24,063 bases of DNA from JAIEPT01 sp038217425 (GCA_038217425.1 JBBQPM010000103.1:1-24063), one strand, 5' to 3'. Counted from the first letter of the stretch, positions 1-7,793 are shown. Numbers and translations are program-made. Notes: generated from the letters alone by a model not told the origin.

Positions 1-108
1 TTGAAACAGACGGGCGCCCGTTGGAAGGTGGAGAACGCCAACAAAATGGGCGAACTCTGCTGTCTCAACTACAGCAGCCAATGGGCCGCATACTGGAATG
101 CCGCATGA
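1..108 (+). CDS. 3' end of a probable transposase (partial, runs off left edge)
   Basis: An open frame enters from the left edge and gives 35 residues before a TGA. The peptide contains TGARWKVENANK and ends in SSQWAAYWNAA. A C-terminus of the type G-x-RW-x-x-x-x-A followed by a W-x-x-YW ending resembles, from memory, ISKra4-type transposases, where a 'GxRW...' segment and a terminal 'W-x-x-[FY]W' are common. No terminal inverted repeat could be confirmed, because the other end of the element lies outside the window; a GC-rich stretch ggcgcgccccgg follows shortly after the stop. It could instead be the tail of another gene. The frame is well supported but the family assignment is tentative. 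Confidence 0.45.
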   Translation: MKQTGARWKVENANKMGELCCLNYSSQWAAYWNAA

Positions 109-216
109 GTGCCGGAAAGGATTGGCGCGCCCCGGACGTCAACGCGAACGAAGTCCTCTGGACGCGCGGCTCGCTTGCGGGTATCTCTGCCGCCTACTTC
201 ATAAAGGCGGTGCGAG

Positions 217-918
217 ATGCTGCGCGCGGGAATACTACTATCTGGCCTGGCGGCGCTCGCGGGCTGCGAGACGCCTGCGTCCAAGACGGCGCAGGTTTCG
301 AGCAACTTTTTCAACTTGCAGGCCGGCTCGGGGCAAGTGACCCAGGCAAACTACAGCAGCGCGGATTCGGCCGTCTGCATGCGCGTCGACAGCGTGGGCC
401 GAAAGCTGCTTCTGGAGAACCCGCAGATCAGCGTGCGTCCGCAGTTTGCCGCGGTGCTATCGGAGAGCCCGGAGATCTTTCACCTCGACCAGCAGATGAT
501 TATCGTGTCGGAGGGGCTGGTGCGAAAATGCCGAAGCGACGCGGACTTGGCGGCGCTGATCGCGCTGGAGCTGGGCCGAATGGTCGCGCAGCGCGAAGGC
601 CGATTGCCCGACGACGTGCGTCGCGCGGAACTGCGCAAGCCGATCGCCGTCGAGATCGGACCGGGGGGCAACGCGCTGGGAAGCGACGTCGTCGGCAAAC
701 TAGAACTGTCGAACTACGAGAAGGATCGCGCGAAGATTCGGCAAGCGAGCGGTCGGCCCGATTCGGCGCACCTGGCACGGATGTATTTGGAGAAGGCGGG
801 CTGGGAGAAGTCGGACTTTGAGGCGGCGGCACCGATACTGCAGATCGCGGAGAATCACGTGGCCCTGGAGCGGCAGCTCAAGGGGACGGTGACGCCGGGG
901 CAGTGGTCGCCGAAGTGA
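217..918 (+). CDS. Lipoprotein related to M48 metallopeptidases, active site lost
   Basis: 233 residues. The N-terminus is a lipoprotein signal with the lipobox LAGC (Cys17), so the protein is probably anchored in a membrane facing the periplasm. Residues about 55-130 follow the M48 (Oma1/BepA/LoiP-like) pattern: a short beta stretch 'MIIVSEGLV', then an acidic 'DADLAALIALELGRMVAQREGR' type helix. In active members this helix carries HExxH. Here residues 116-122 read ALELGRM, so both zinc-binding histidines are replaced (Leu, Arg) and only the glutamate remains. A chaperone-like or structural role is therefore more likely than proteolysis (inference). The ATG at 217 follows a weak AAGG. The gene ends 4 bp from the stop of the convergent membrane-protein gene. 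Confidence 0.65.
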   Translation: MLRAGILLSGLAALAGCETPASKTAQVSSNFFNLQAGSGQVTQANYSSADSAVCMRVDSVGRKLLLENPQISVRPQFAAVLSESPEIFHLDQQMIIVSEGLVRKCRSDADLAALIALELGRMVAQREGRLPDDVRRAELRKPIAVEIGPGGNALGSDVVGKLELSNYEKDRAKIRQASGRPDSAHLARMYLEKAGWEKSDFEAAAPILQIAENHVALERQLKGTVTPGQWSPK

Positions 919-922
919 CGAG

Positions 923-1429
923 CTACGGAAATTCCTCGGCATAGCGGCGGCGCATCAGGATCGCGAGCGAATACGTGCCGAACACGGCGTGGGCGGCCGC
1001 GGGGAAGCCGAACATGACCAGATGCATGTATTCGACGGTCGCGGATTGAATGAGCAGTGCGAAGACCCAGGCGTAAAAGCCCAGGAGGGCCAGTTGCAGA
1101 AAGCCGACGGCGATCACGAGCCTTCGGCCGTAAGCCTGTCGGCTGACGATGCCGACGCCGCCGACGATGCCCAATACGCAGGTGAGCAAGTATCCGACGC
1201 AGGTGACGAGGGCGACGAGGCCGTAGGAATCGCGGATGTTTTGCGGCAAGTTCTGGGCGGCGTCGAGGGTGAGGAACAAGAGCAGAAACAGCCCTGCGAA
1301 GCCGCTGCAAAAGAGGCCGAGCGAGCCGTAGACGATGGACAGGACGGCAAGGGTGGAGACGACGCTGGAGGGGGGCGATTGTCTGCGGACGTAATCGAAA
1401 CCGTCCTCGCTCCACGAATCGCCGGGCAT
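923..1429 (-). CDS. Small four-helix membrane protein, unknown function
   Basis: 168 residues. After a polar N-terminus (about 20 residues) there are four hydrophobic segments, at roughly residues 23-50, 68-95, 103-125 and 132-155, ending in a basic 'RRRYAEEFP' tail. This suggests a cytoplasmic-membrane protein with both termini inside. No catalytic motif is visible and I do not recognise a named family. The ATG at 1429 is preceded by GGAG at about 8 nt. It lies 31 bp downstream of the oxidase gene on the same strand, so it may be the last gene of a unit DUF1080 - oxidase - membrane protein. It converges on the M48-like lipoprotein gene. Confidence 0.7.
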   Translation of the reverse strand: MPGDSWSEDGFDYVRRQSPPSSVVSTLAVLSIVYGSLGLFCSGFAGLFLLLFLTLDAAQNLPQNIRDSYGLVALVTCVGYLLTCVLGIVGGVGIVSRQAYGRRLVIAVGFLQLALLGFYAWVFALLIQSATVEYMHLVMFGFPAAAHAVFGTYSLAILMRRRYAEEFP

Positions 1430-1460
1430 CGCTGGTCTCCAAAAACTTCGTACTGCGCTT

Positions 1461-2603
1461 TCATTCTACGGATTTGCCCCTCGAGAAACGACCAAGCCCC
1501 AGGAAGCCGATCGGCAGCGCCGTCTGGCCGGTCGTCGCCAGGTCGGCGAGCACCTCCCCCAGCACCGGCGCGAACTTGAACCCATGCCCCGAGAGCCCGG
1601 CCGCCAGCGCGACGTTTGCGTGTTCGGGATGCCGATCAACGATGAAATTCTCGTCGGGCGTCATCGTGTAATAACAGACCGCGTGTTCGAGCCGATCACG
1701 AGAAAGCCGCGGCATGGTCCGGGCCGTGAACGCCAGGACGCGCTCGGTGTCGCGCGGCTCGGGCAGGCGGTCGTCAGCGAGCGGATCGGCGACGACGGCG
1801 CCGCCGGTGTGTTCGGCGACCTTGACGCCACGCGCGTCGATCTGCGGCATGCCGTAGAACGAACCGTCGGAGGTTTCGAAATAGTAGCACGGACAGCCGG
1901 CATGGAGATCGTACTCGGGAACGTTGCCGCGCAGCCAGTGGAGGTGTTTTCGGCGCACCTGCAGCGGCAAGCGGAGGTTCGTAAGAACTTGACCCGCCCA
2001 GGGCCCCGCGGTCAGGATCAAGGCGCCGGCGGTGTACGCGTTGCGGTCGGTGGCGACGGTCACGCTGTCTCCAGTGGCCGACCAGTCGCGTACTTCCTCG
2101 CCGTGATAAAACACGGCTCCCAGTCGCTTCGCTTCCGCCAGATGCGCGCGGACGCATTCCTCCACGAGCAGCAACCCGGCCCGTTGTTCGAACAGTGCCA
2201 CGCTTCCTTCGGGGAGGACGAAGCCTGGAAAACGCTGGCGAAACGCGTGCTCGTCGAGCTGATTGAGCGGCAGGCGATACTTCTGGGAACTCGCCAGGAC
2301 GCCGGGAATGAGGGCGCCGTCGGGCGGTCCGACTTCGAGGAAGCCCACTTGATGGAACAATTTCTTGCCGCAGCGGCGCTCGAGGTCGGCCCAGTGGTCG
2401 TAGGCGCGAAACAGGAGAGGCACGTAGTCGGGATGCTCGAAATATGCCAGGCGAATGATGCGCGATTGGCCATGGGAGCTACCGCGGTCGTGCCCGCCGG
2501 GGAAACGGTCGAGCCCGATCACGCGCAGTCCCCGATTGGCGAGATGGAAGGCGGCGGCGCTGCCGACGCCCCCCGTGCCGACGATGATGACGTCTGCGTC
2601 CAT
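1461..2603 (-). CDS. FAD-dependent amine oxidase, monomeric sarcosine oxidase / N-methyltryptophan oxidase type
   Basis: 380 residues, close to the roughly 390 of the family. These enzymes oxidatively demethylate secondary N-methyl amino acids, giving formaldehyde and hydrogen peroxide. The N-terminus holds the Rossmann motif VIIVGTGGVGSAAA (residues 5-18). The segment 'AVCYYTMTPDENFIVDRHPE' matches the family block with the cysteine that carries covalent FAD (here Cys310), and 'GLSGHGFKF' follows. Lys261 in 'GVKVAEHTGG' sits where the oxygen-activating lysine of sarcosine oxidase is found. The frame stays open upstream to 2897, but that part is arginine-rich read-through of the DUF1080 gene. 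The ATG at 2603, 2 bp after the DUF1080 stop, gives the correct flavoprotein N-terminus. The exact amine substrate cannot be told. Confidence 0.88.
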   Translation of the reverse strand: MDADVIIVGTGGVGSAAAFHLANRGLRVIGLDRFPGGHDRGSSHGQSRIIRLAYFEHPDYVPLLFRAYDHWADLERRCGKKLFHQVGFLEVGPPDGALIPGVLASSQKYRLPLNQLDEHAFRQRFPGFVLPEGSVALFEQRAGLLLVEECVRAHLAEAKRLGAVFYHGEEVRDWSATGDSVTVATDRNAYTAGALILTAGPWAGQVLTNLRLPLQVRRKHLHWLRGNVPEYDLHAGCPCYYFETSDGSFYGMPQIDARGVKVAEHTGGAVVADPLADDRLPEPRDTERVLAFTARTMPRLSRDRLEHAVCYYTMTPDENFIVDRHPEHANVALAAGLSGHGFKFAPVLGEVLADLATTGQTALPIGFLGLGRFSRGKSVE

Positions 2604-2605
2604 CG

Positions 2606-3196
2606 TTACAGTTTCTTGAGCTTTAGATTTTTGAGATGCAGTTCGGTCCCTTCGGACTGGAAGCCGATGGGCCCTTCGCTGACGTTTTCGATTGTGCCGC
2701 TGGAGACGGGGATGCCGTTGATCTTGACGCTGATGGCGTTGCCGTTGACGGTCACTTCGGTGGTGTTCCATTCGCCCATCTTGATGGCTTTCTTCTGGGC
2801 GTCGGCATCCTTGGTGAACTTCCCTTTGCCGCCGCCGACTTCGTAGAGGTGGCCGTGGTTTTTCTGCAGGCCCTGGACTTCGATGCACTTGGGCCAAACC
2901 TTGGGTTCGCCGGTGATGTGGACGAGGATACCGCTGTTGCCGTCCTTGATGAACTTCCAGTCGTGGGTGAAGACGTAGTTCTTGAAGCTCTTCGCGGTGT
3001 AGATGTAGCCGACGTTCGTGCCGGAGATGACGAGATGTCCGTCCTTGGCGTAGAAGGTGGAGCCGTCTTCGTCTTGCCCGGACTTCATGAAGGCCTTCCA
3101 GCCGGCGAGATCCTTGCCGTTGAAGAGATCCTCGTCCTGGGAAAAAGCGGGCGCCGTGAAGGCCAGCAGCGTGAGAAGGGAGAGAGAACGAAACAT
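2606..3196 (-). CDS. Exported DUF1080 (3-keto-disaccharide hydrolase-like) protein
   Basis: 196 residues from the chosen start. A signal peptide (MFRSLSLLTLLAFTAPAFSQ) precedes the hallmark 'LFNGKDLAGWKAF'. The rest is a single concanavalin-like beta-sandwich domain with 'GNSGILVHITGE', 'EVQGLQ' and the closing 'GPIGFQSEGTELHLKNLKL'. DUF1080 proteins are greatly expanded in planctomycetes and are linked to carbohydrate breakdown; some members cleave 3-keto-glycosides. An ATG at 3208 is also in frame, but the one at 3196 has GGAG six bases upstream and gives a compact signal peptide. The gene is followed 2 bp later by the oxidase, suggesting translational coupling. It diverges from a second DUF1080 gene. 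Confidence 0.85.
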   Translation of the reverse strand: MFRSLSLLTLLAFTAPAFSQDEDLFNGKDLAGWKAFMKSGQDEDGSTFYAKDGHLVISGTNVGYIYTAKSFKNYVFTHDWKFIKDGNSGILVHITGEPKVWPKCIEVQGLQKNHGHLYEVGGGKGKFTKDADAQKKAIKMGEWNTTEVTVNGNAISVKINGIPVSSGTIENVSEGPIGFQSEGTELHLKNLKLKKL

Positions 3197-3337
3197 GCGT
3201 GACTCCATGAAGGAAAGATGCGGGCGTCTGCGATTCTAAGGGCGTGCGCCGTCCGGAGCAAGCGATTCCGCGTTGCCCGCCGGGTCGGCGCCGCTAGAAC
3301 AACCGGGTACCAACCCATTTTCTTTGCGGAGATTCCC

Positions 3338-3952
3338 ATGGCTCGCTGGCTGTCCCTGTGCTGCGCGATCGTCTTCACTGCCGCCGTCCACGCTCAAGAC
3401 AAAAAAGACGAAGGCTGGACCCAACTCTTCAACGGCAAGGATCTCAGCGGCTTTAAGACCCATCCCGACACGCCCGGCGACTGGAAGGTCGTCGACGGCA
3501 ACATCGTCGGCACCGGCGCCGACAAGACGCCCAGCCATCTCTTTTCCGAGAAAGGCGATTACAAGAACTTCCACTACCGGGTCGAAGCCAAGATCTCCGA
3601 CAAGGGCAACTCGGGCCAATACTTCCGCACCAAGTTCGGGCCCGGCTATCCCAAGGGCTACGAAGCGCAGATCAACAGCACCCACAGCGATCCCGTCCGC
3701 ACCGGCAGCCTCTACAATCTGGTGAAGATCATGGACCGCCTCGTCGAACCCGACGCCTGGTTTACGCAGGAAGTGATCGCCAAGGGAAACAAGATCCAGA
3801 TCCTGGTGAACGGCAAGCAGGTCGTCGATTTCACGGACGAGAAGAACCTGTACACGTCCGGACATTTCGCGATTCAGCAACATCCGCCCATCAAGGACGG
3901 CCCGCCGTCGATCGTGACGATCCGCAAGATCGAAGTGAAGATCGTCGATTAG
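3338..3952 (+). CDS. Exported DUF1080 (3-keto-disaccharide hydrolase-like) protein, second copy
   Basis: 204 residues. The signal peptide MARWLSLCCAIVFTAAVHAQ is followed by 'WTQLFNGKDLSGFKTH', 'GNIVGTG', 'KISDKGNSGQYFRTKFG' and 'GHFAIQQH', the usual DUF1080 order. The domain is probably periplasmic or extracellular and acts on sugars (family knowledge; substrate unknown). The ATG at 3338 has GGAG (3329-3332) five bases upstream, so the upstream extension of the open frame to 3218 is rejected. It is clearly diverged from the neighbouring DUF1080 protein outside the core motifs, so these are old paralogues rather than a recent duplication. A hairpin follows the stop. Confidence 0.85.
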   Translation: MARWLSLCCAIVFTAAVHAQDKKDEGWTQLFNGKDLSGFKTHPDTPGDWKVVDGNIVGTGADKTPSHLFSEKGDYKNFHYRVEAKISDKGNSGQYFRTKFGPGYPKGYEAQINSTHSDPVRTGSLYNLVKIMDRLVEPDAWFTQEVIAKGNKIQILVNGKQVVDFTDEKNLYTSGHFAIQQHPPIKDGPPSIVTIRKIEVKIVD

Positions 3953-3958
3953 TCCTTG

Positions 3959-4000
3959 TTTAGCCGCCGCCTCCTGGCGGCGCGGACAGCGGCGGCTAAA
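3959..4000. repeat. 12-bp perfect inverted repeat (tttagccgccgc arms)
   Basis: Arms 3959-3970 and 3989-4000 are perfectly complementary, with an 18-nt loop that is itself GC-rich. It lies seven bases after the DUF1080 stop and 22 bases before the methyltransferase start. It could act as a transcription terminator or be one of the intergenic palindromes typical of this window. No U-tract follows on the plus strand. Confidence 0.7.
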
Positions 4001-4021
4001 CGATTTTCCTTGGATCCACCT

Positions 4022-4804
4022 ATGCCCGCAGACTGGCAACTCCCCGACGGCGTTTCGCGCGGGCTCTGGGAATACGTCCACGATCCGCGCATCGCCCAGG
4101 ACTACGACGCCAAACTGGCCGATGCGCCGCTTTTCCATTTCGATCTCGCCTTCGTCCGCCAACACTGCCCGACGCCATGCGACTTCGTCGACCTCGGCTG
4201 CGGCACCGGTCGGCTCTCGGTCTATCTCGCTCAACTCGGGTACCGTCTCCTGGCGGTCGATCTTTCCGAAGACATGCTGCGCGAAGTCCAGGCGAAAGCA
4301 CGACATGCCCAGGTCACGATCCCGTGCCTCAAGGCAAACCTGGTGGAACTGGGCGGCATCGACGACCAGTCGTTCGACGCGGCCGGGTGTTTGTTTCAGA
4401 CGCTCGGCATGATCGTCGGCGCCGAGGCGCGGCAGCGAGTTTTGGAGCACGCCTATCGCATTCTGCGGCCCGGCGGGACGTTCGTGCTGCACGTCCACAA
4501 TCGCGGCTTTCACCTGGGGACGAGTGCGGGGCGACGACAGCTGGCGCTGAATGCGTGGCGCTGGCTTGTGGGGCGCGAGGCACTGGGAGACTTCATGATG
4601 CCGCCGCACCAGGGGATCGGGCCGATGCCGATGCACGTCTTCTCGCGCGGCGAGATCGTGAAGTGTATGACGCGAGCCGGTTTTTCCATCGTGGAGATCC
4701 GCCCGGTCGGAGTGGCCGGGAACTTGACGAAGCCGTGGTTTCTGCAGAAGTTTCGTGCGTACGGGTTTATGATCGCGGCGAAGAAGCCTGGGTCGCGAAG
4801 GTAA
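4022..4804 (+). CDS. SAM-dependent class I methyltransferase
   Basis: 260 residues. Motif I 'VDLGCGTGRLS' at residues 56-66, an acidic end of strand 2 in 'LLAVDLSEDML', and the post-motif 'ILRPGGTFVLHVHN' identify a Rossmann-fold methyltransferase of the Methyltransf_11/25 type. Residues 1-45 form a helical cap with 'YDAKLADAPLFHFD', and the C-terminal 80 residues ('FSRGEIVKCMTRAGFSIVEIRPVG') are typical of the small-molecule group. Substrate unknown. The ATG at 4022 is chosen over a TTG at 3956, which lies inside the hairpin region. The Shine-Dalgarno is weak (TTGGAT). The gene stands between a DUF1080 gene and the AT-richer cassette, with no obvious pathway partner. Confidence 0.8.
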   Translation: MPADWQLPDGVSRGLWEYVHDPRIAQDYDAKLADAPLFHFDLAFVRQHCPTPCDFVDLGCGTGRLSVYLAQLGYRLLAVDLSEDMLREVQAKARHAQVTIPCLKANLVELGGIDDQSFDAAGCLFQTLGMIVGAEARQRVLEHAYRILRPGGTFVLHVHNRGFHLGTSAGRRQLALNAWRWLVGREALGDFMMPPHQGIGPMPMHVFSRGEIVKCMTRAGFSIVEIRPVGVAGNLTKPWFLQKFRAYGFMIAAKKPGSRR

Positions 4805-4934
4805 GCCGCCAAGTCGAATTTGACAGCAAACCCTGCCGAAAATTCGTGCGTATTCTTAAAAACCGGCTTATAATAGCGAGGATAGTTCAGTCGGAAAGTT
4901 CATCTTCAGTTATCCCCAGAATTCCGGATTCGAA

Positions 4935-4962
4935 TTGACAGGCGATCTTTGGGGGCGATAAT
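4935..4962 (+). promoter_or_regulatory. Near-consensus sigma-70 promoter for the two-gene cassette
   Basis: A perfect -35 TTGACA (4935-4940) is separated by 16 bp from GATAAT (4957-4962), which differs from TATAAT at one base. The predicted start near 4969 leaves a short leader containing GGAG (4975-4978) before the ATG at 4987. No other gene in the window has such a strong match. An additional TATAAT at 4869-4874 and TTGACA at 4820-4825 are too far apart to be one promoter. Confidence 0.6.
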
Positions 4963-4986
4963 ATCGCGAACCCAGGAGCGTCCAAA

Positions 4987-5409
4987 ATGGCGAAGAAAGC
5001 ATCGAGGCCAGACGGTTCGGAGACCGATAAGCTGACTGAGGAAGATAAGAAACGCGCTCATGAAATAAGAATCCGCATCTGCGAAGGCGTGATCTTTTTG
5101 TTGGGAATCTTGGCAGTTGGCGGTATTGCGTTTTTGATTGCTTGTGCCGTTTTTTATTGGCCGGTTGCGGCTGCCGTTGGCAAGGACACTACGGTCAACG
5201 TTACGCAAAACTTGATCGCCAACTTCAAGATTGATGTGTTGCTGGGGTGGGCCGTTGGGTTGGGTGGAATGACTTGGGGGTACTTGGAGCGTAAATCCAA
5301 GATGCGAGATCGAAAAACAAAAGATGAACGGATTATCGAACTGGAGAAGAGACTTGATCCAAGTCGTACCTCCAGCGGTCTGACTCCAAACGGCAACATC
5401 GGAAACTAA
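4987..5409 (+). CDS. Small two-helix membrane protein with C-terminal coiled coil, unknown function
   Basis: 140 residues. A charged N-terminus (residues 1-31) is followed by a transmembrane helix (about 32-58), a short presumably periplasmic loop (60-80), a second helix (82-100), and a basic/acidic helical tail 'ERKSKMRDRKTKDERIIELEKR' that should lie in the cytoplasm. The end 'LDPSRTSSGLTPNG' (123-136) resembles, from memory, a conserved tail seen in small hypothetical membrane proteins of many bacteria. The ATG has GGAG eight bases upstream. Base composition is clearly more AT-rich than neighbouring genes, with many TTG, AAA and AAT codons, which suggests acquisition by transfer. The partner gene starts 12 bp downstream. 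Confidence 0.75.
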   Translation: MAKKASRPDGSETDKLTEEDKKRAHEIRIRICEGVIFLLGILAVGGIAFLIACAVFYWPVAAAVGKDTTVNVTQNLIANFKIDVLLGWAVGLGGMTWGYLERKSKMRDRKTKDERIIELEKRLDPSRTSSGLTPNGNIGN

Positions 5410-5421
5410 TTCGAGAACGCC

Positions 5422-5997
5422 ATGAGATTTGAGCTTGCATATTGCCTAGTCAGCTTCGCGATAATTTGCTTCCTCTGGTTCCGACTATTCGGCAGCTTGC
5501 ATCGGGATCAGTTTCGATCCAACATCCGCAAGATCCGAGACAGCTTGTTCGACTACGTTTGGAAGCACGACTTGCGATTCGATACCGAGGCGTATCAAGA
5601 GGTGCGCTGTCTGCTAAACGGCATGCTCGCAACCTCGAGCAGGTTGACTCCAGCGAGATTCATTGTTGCTTTGTTCCTCCTGCCTACTGAGGGAGACGGT
5701 CTAAAGTCGAAGAAGTCCGCGTTTGAAGAATCGCTCGATCGGGTTTCCGATTCTGGCTTCAGAAAGGCAATTGCCGACGCCCGACGGCAAGCTGTGGCAG
5801 AGCTAGTTCACTATATATTTCTCCAAGGCATTTTTGGCCTTGCGCTTCGAGTGATTACCTCCATCCACAATCGATTCTTTCGCGCGACCGCAAAATGTGC
5901 CAGTATGATTGACGACGCCTCGTCGATAGTTTACGGAACTGTTTTCAACTTTCCGAGTTCTGCAGTGCGACGTGACGGTGCGGTTTTGCAGAAATAG
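5422..5997 (+). CDS. Membrane-anchored protein of unknown function, partner of the preceding gene
   Basis: 191 residues. Residues 3-24 form a transmembrane anchor. Next comes a soluble helical segment with 'IRKIRDSLFDYVWKHDLRFDTEAYQEVRCLLNGML' type content (residues 35-70), a linker, a basic helix (110-126) and a second hydrophobic stretch (about 129-150). The pattern 'RDxLFDY...FDxxAYxxxRxLLNG' looks like a conserved core that I recall in hypothetical proteins from varied bacteria, but I cannot name a family. It shares the AT-rich composition and, probably, the transcript of the upstream gene. Its own Shine-Dalgarno is weak, consistent with coupling. The C-terminus 'SSAVRRDGAVLQK' shows nothing recognisable. 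Confidence 0.7.
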   Translation: MRFELAYCLVSFAIICFLWFRLFGSLHRDQFRSNIRKIRDSLFDYVWKHDLRFDTEAYQEVRCLLNGMLATSSRLTPARFIVALFLLPTEGDGLKSKKSAFEESLDRVSDSGFRKAIADARRQAVAELVHYIFLQGIFGLALRVITSIHNRFFRATAKCASMIDDASSIVYGTVFNFPSSAVRRDGAVLQK

Positions 5998-6093
5998 CTA
6001 ATGCTAGCGTGATACGCCGGGCGCCCTTGCGTTCGGTGCTTGCGCCCGATAATCTATCTGTACCGCTACTTCGCTCCCTTTCCGGAGATGTCG

Positions 6094-7515
6094 ATGACCC
6101 AACCGCTTTCGATGACGCGTCGCCAGGCCCTGCAATCCGCCGCCTGCGGCTTCGGCTCGCTCGCTTTTTCGGGCCTCGCTGCCCGGCCCGGCGTTGCCGC
6201 CGATCCGCTCGCCCCACGGGTGCCGCATCACGCGCCCAAGGCCCAGCGCATCATCTTCCTGTTCATGCAGGGAGGCGTGAGCCACGTCGATTCCTTCGAT
6301 TACAAGCCGCGCCTGGCGGTCGACGACGGCAAGACCATGCAGTGGGACGATGCCCGCGTCGCCGCCAATACCGGCAATCGCGCGTCGAACCATCGCGTCA
6401 TGAAAAACCTGTGGAAGTTCCGCCAGCACGGCCAAAGCGGCCGGTGGGGTTCCGAACTCTTCCCCGAAGTCAACAAGCACCTCGACGACCTCTGCTTCCT
6501 CCACTCGATGCACACCGAAGGCGTCGCCCACGGCCCCGCGACCCTCTTCCTGCATTGCGGTTCCACCCAGTTCATCCGCCCCTCTTTCGGCTCCTGGGTC
6601 ATGTACGGACTCGGCACCGAAAACAGCAATCTGCCAGGCTTCGTCTCCATCGCCCCGTCGACCGGCAACGGCGGGCCACGCAACTACGGCAACGCCTTCC
6701 TCCCCGCCTACTTCCAGGGAACCGCGGTCGGCCGAGCCGGCACGCAGTTGACTTCCGGCTCCATTCGCGATCTGCAAAATTCCCTCGCCCGGCCTGTGCA
6801 ACGGCAGCAACTCGATCTGCTGCAGGCGCTCAACGCCGAGCAGATGCGCTCCAGCCCGCGCGATTCCGAACTCGAAGCCGTCATGAACTCCTACGATCTC
6901 GGCTGGCGCATGCAGTGCAACGCCCCCGACATCCTCGACATCTCGCAGGAGACGCAGCAGACCCAGCGAGCGTACGGCATCGGCGAAACCGCGACCGATA
7001 AGTTCGGCCGACAGTGCCTGATGGCACGTCGGCTGTGCGAACAGGGCGTCCGCTTCATCCAGGTCAACCACGGCGACAACAGCGCCAACCCCGTCTGGGA
7101 TCAGCACTCGAACATGCCGCAACACGCCGTGCATGCCAAGGCCGTCGACAAGCCGATCGCGGCGCTGCTCGCCGATCTCAAACAGCGCGGCTTGCTCGAG
7201 GACACCATCGTGTGGTGGGGGGGCGAGTTCGGTCGCACGCCCTATTCGCAGGGGAACGGCACCGGTCGCGATCACAATCCCGGCGGCTTCACCGTCTGGC
7301 TCGCCGGCGCCGGCATCAAGCCCGGCATCTCCTTCGGCGCCACCGACGACTTCGGCCATCACGCCGTCGAGAACAAGATCCACATGCACGACCTGCACGC
7401 CACGCTGCTGCACCTCATGGGCCTGGATCACGAACGCCTGACCTTCAACTACAGCGGCCGACCGTTCCGCCTCACCGACGTGCACGGGCACGTGGTGCAT
7501 GATATTCTGTCGTAA
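6094..7515 (+). CDS. DUF1501 protein, Tat-exported
   Basis: 473 residues. The Tat signal is 'MTRRQALQSAACGFGSLAFSGLAARPGVAA'-like, with the twin arginine at residues 9-10. The mature part has 'FLFMQGGVSHVDSFDYKP' (about 55-72), 'WGSELFPEVNKHLDDLCFLHSMHTE', and near the end 'VWWGGEFGRTPYSQG' with 'GRDHNPGGFTVWLAG', the hallmark blocks of DUF1501, a branch of the alkaline-phosphatase/sulfatase superfamily abundant in planctomycetes. The enzymatic role is not established. The ATG at 6094 has GGAG (6084-6087) six bases upstream; an ATG at 6088 is an alternative. Such genes normally follow a DUF1549/DUF1553 cytochrome-type gene; here the gene upstream is the AT-richer cassette instead. Confidence 0.88.
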   Translation: MTQPLSMTRRQALQSAACGFGSLAFSGLAARPGVAADPLAPRVPHHAPKAQRIIFLFMQGGVSHVDSFDYKPRLAVDDGKTMQWDDARVAANTGNRASNHRVMKNLWKFRQHGQSGRWGSELFPEVNKHLDDLCFLHSMHTEGVAHGPATLFLHCGSTQFIRPSFGSWVMYGLGTENSNLPGFVSIAPSTGNGGPRNYGNAFLPAYFQGTAVGRAGTQLTSGSIRDLQNSLARPVQRQQLDLLQALNAEQMRSSPRDSELEAVMNSYDLGWRMQCNAPDILDISQETQQTQRAYGIGETATDKFGRQCLMARRLCEQGVRFIQVNHGDNSANPVWDQHSNMPQHAVHAKAVDKPIAALLADLKQRGLLEDTIVWWGGEFGRTPYSQGNGTGRDHNPGGFTVWLAGAGIKPGISFGATDDFGHHAVENKIHMHDLHATLLHLMGLDHERLTFNYSGRPFRLTDVHGHVVHDILS

Positions 7516-7523
7516 CAGGACGC

Positions 7524-7643
7524 GGAAAGCCCAGGGATGGCTATCCCTGGGGAAGCGCCCGAAACCGTTATCCAATTCGCCGATCGCCCAAAAAATGAAG
7601 TCCGCGTCGGGTTTCCCCAGGGATAGCCATCCCTGGGCTTTCC
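7524..7643. repeat. Long inverted repeat, family A (31-bp perfect arms with inner palindromes)
   Basis: Arms 7524-7554 and 7613-7643 are perfectly complementary over 31 bp. Each arm contains its own small palindrome (cccagggat-ggct-atccctggg), so each arm can fold alone or both can pair. The core sequence recurs at 19148-19211. It lies after the DUF1501 stop. The rest of the gap to 7794 (7644-7793) shows only a possible -10 GATAAT at 7725-7730 without a convincing -35. Confidence 0.9.
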
Positions 7644-7793
7644 CCGCTTGCCTCACTTCTCAAATCCTCGCCGAAAAATCCGAAAATTCGCTACGACCGT
7701 TAAAGTTTGCCTCGCTACCGGGCCGATAATCCCTTGGAAGGGGACGCTCTGTCGTCTCCACGGGCATCGCGTTCTGGCAGGCAAAGGGCAACC

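Noticed and set aside
2604..2897. In-frame extension of the oxidase upstream to 2897
   Set aside because: The added residues are arginine-rich antisense-like read-through in the DUF1080 gene; the flavin Rossmann motif starts right after the ATG at 2603.
3236..4636. 466-residue open frame on the minus strand
   Set aside because: Crosses a DUF1080 gene, a hairpin and a methyltransferase gene; low-complexity antisense translation with no motif.
4820..4874. TTGACA at 4820 with TATAAT at 4869 as a promoter
   Set aside because: The boxes are 43 bp apart, far more than the 16-18 bp needed.
6004..7656. 550-residue open frame on the minus strand
   Set aside because: It is opposite the DUF1501 gene, whose protein has clear family motifs and Tat signal; the minus frame is a GC-rich shadow.
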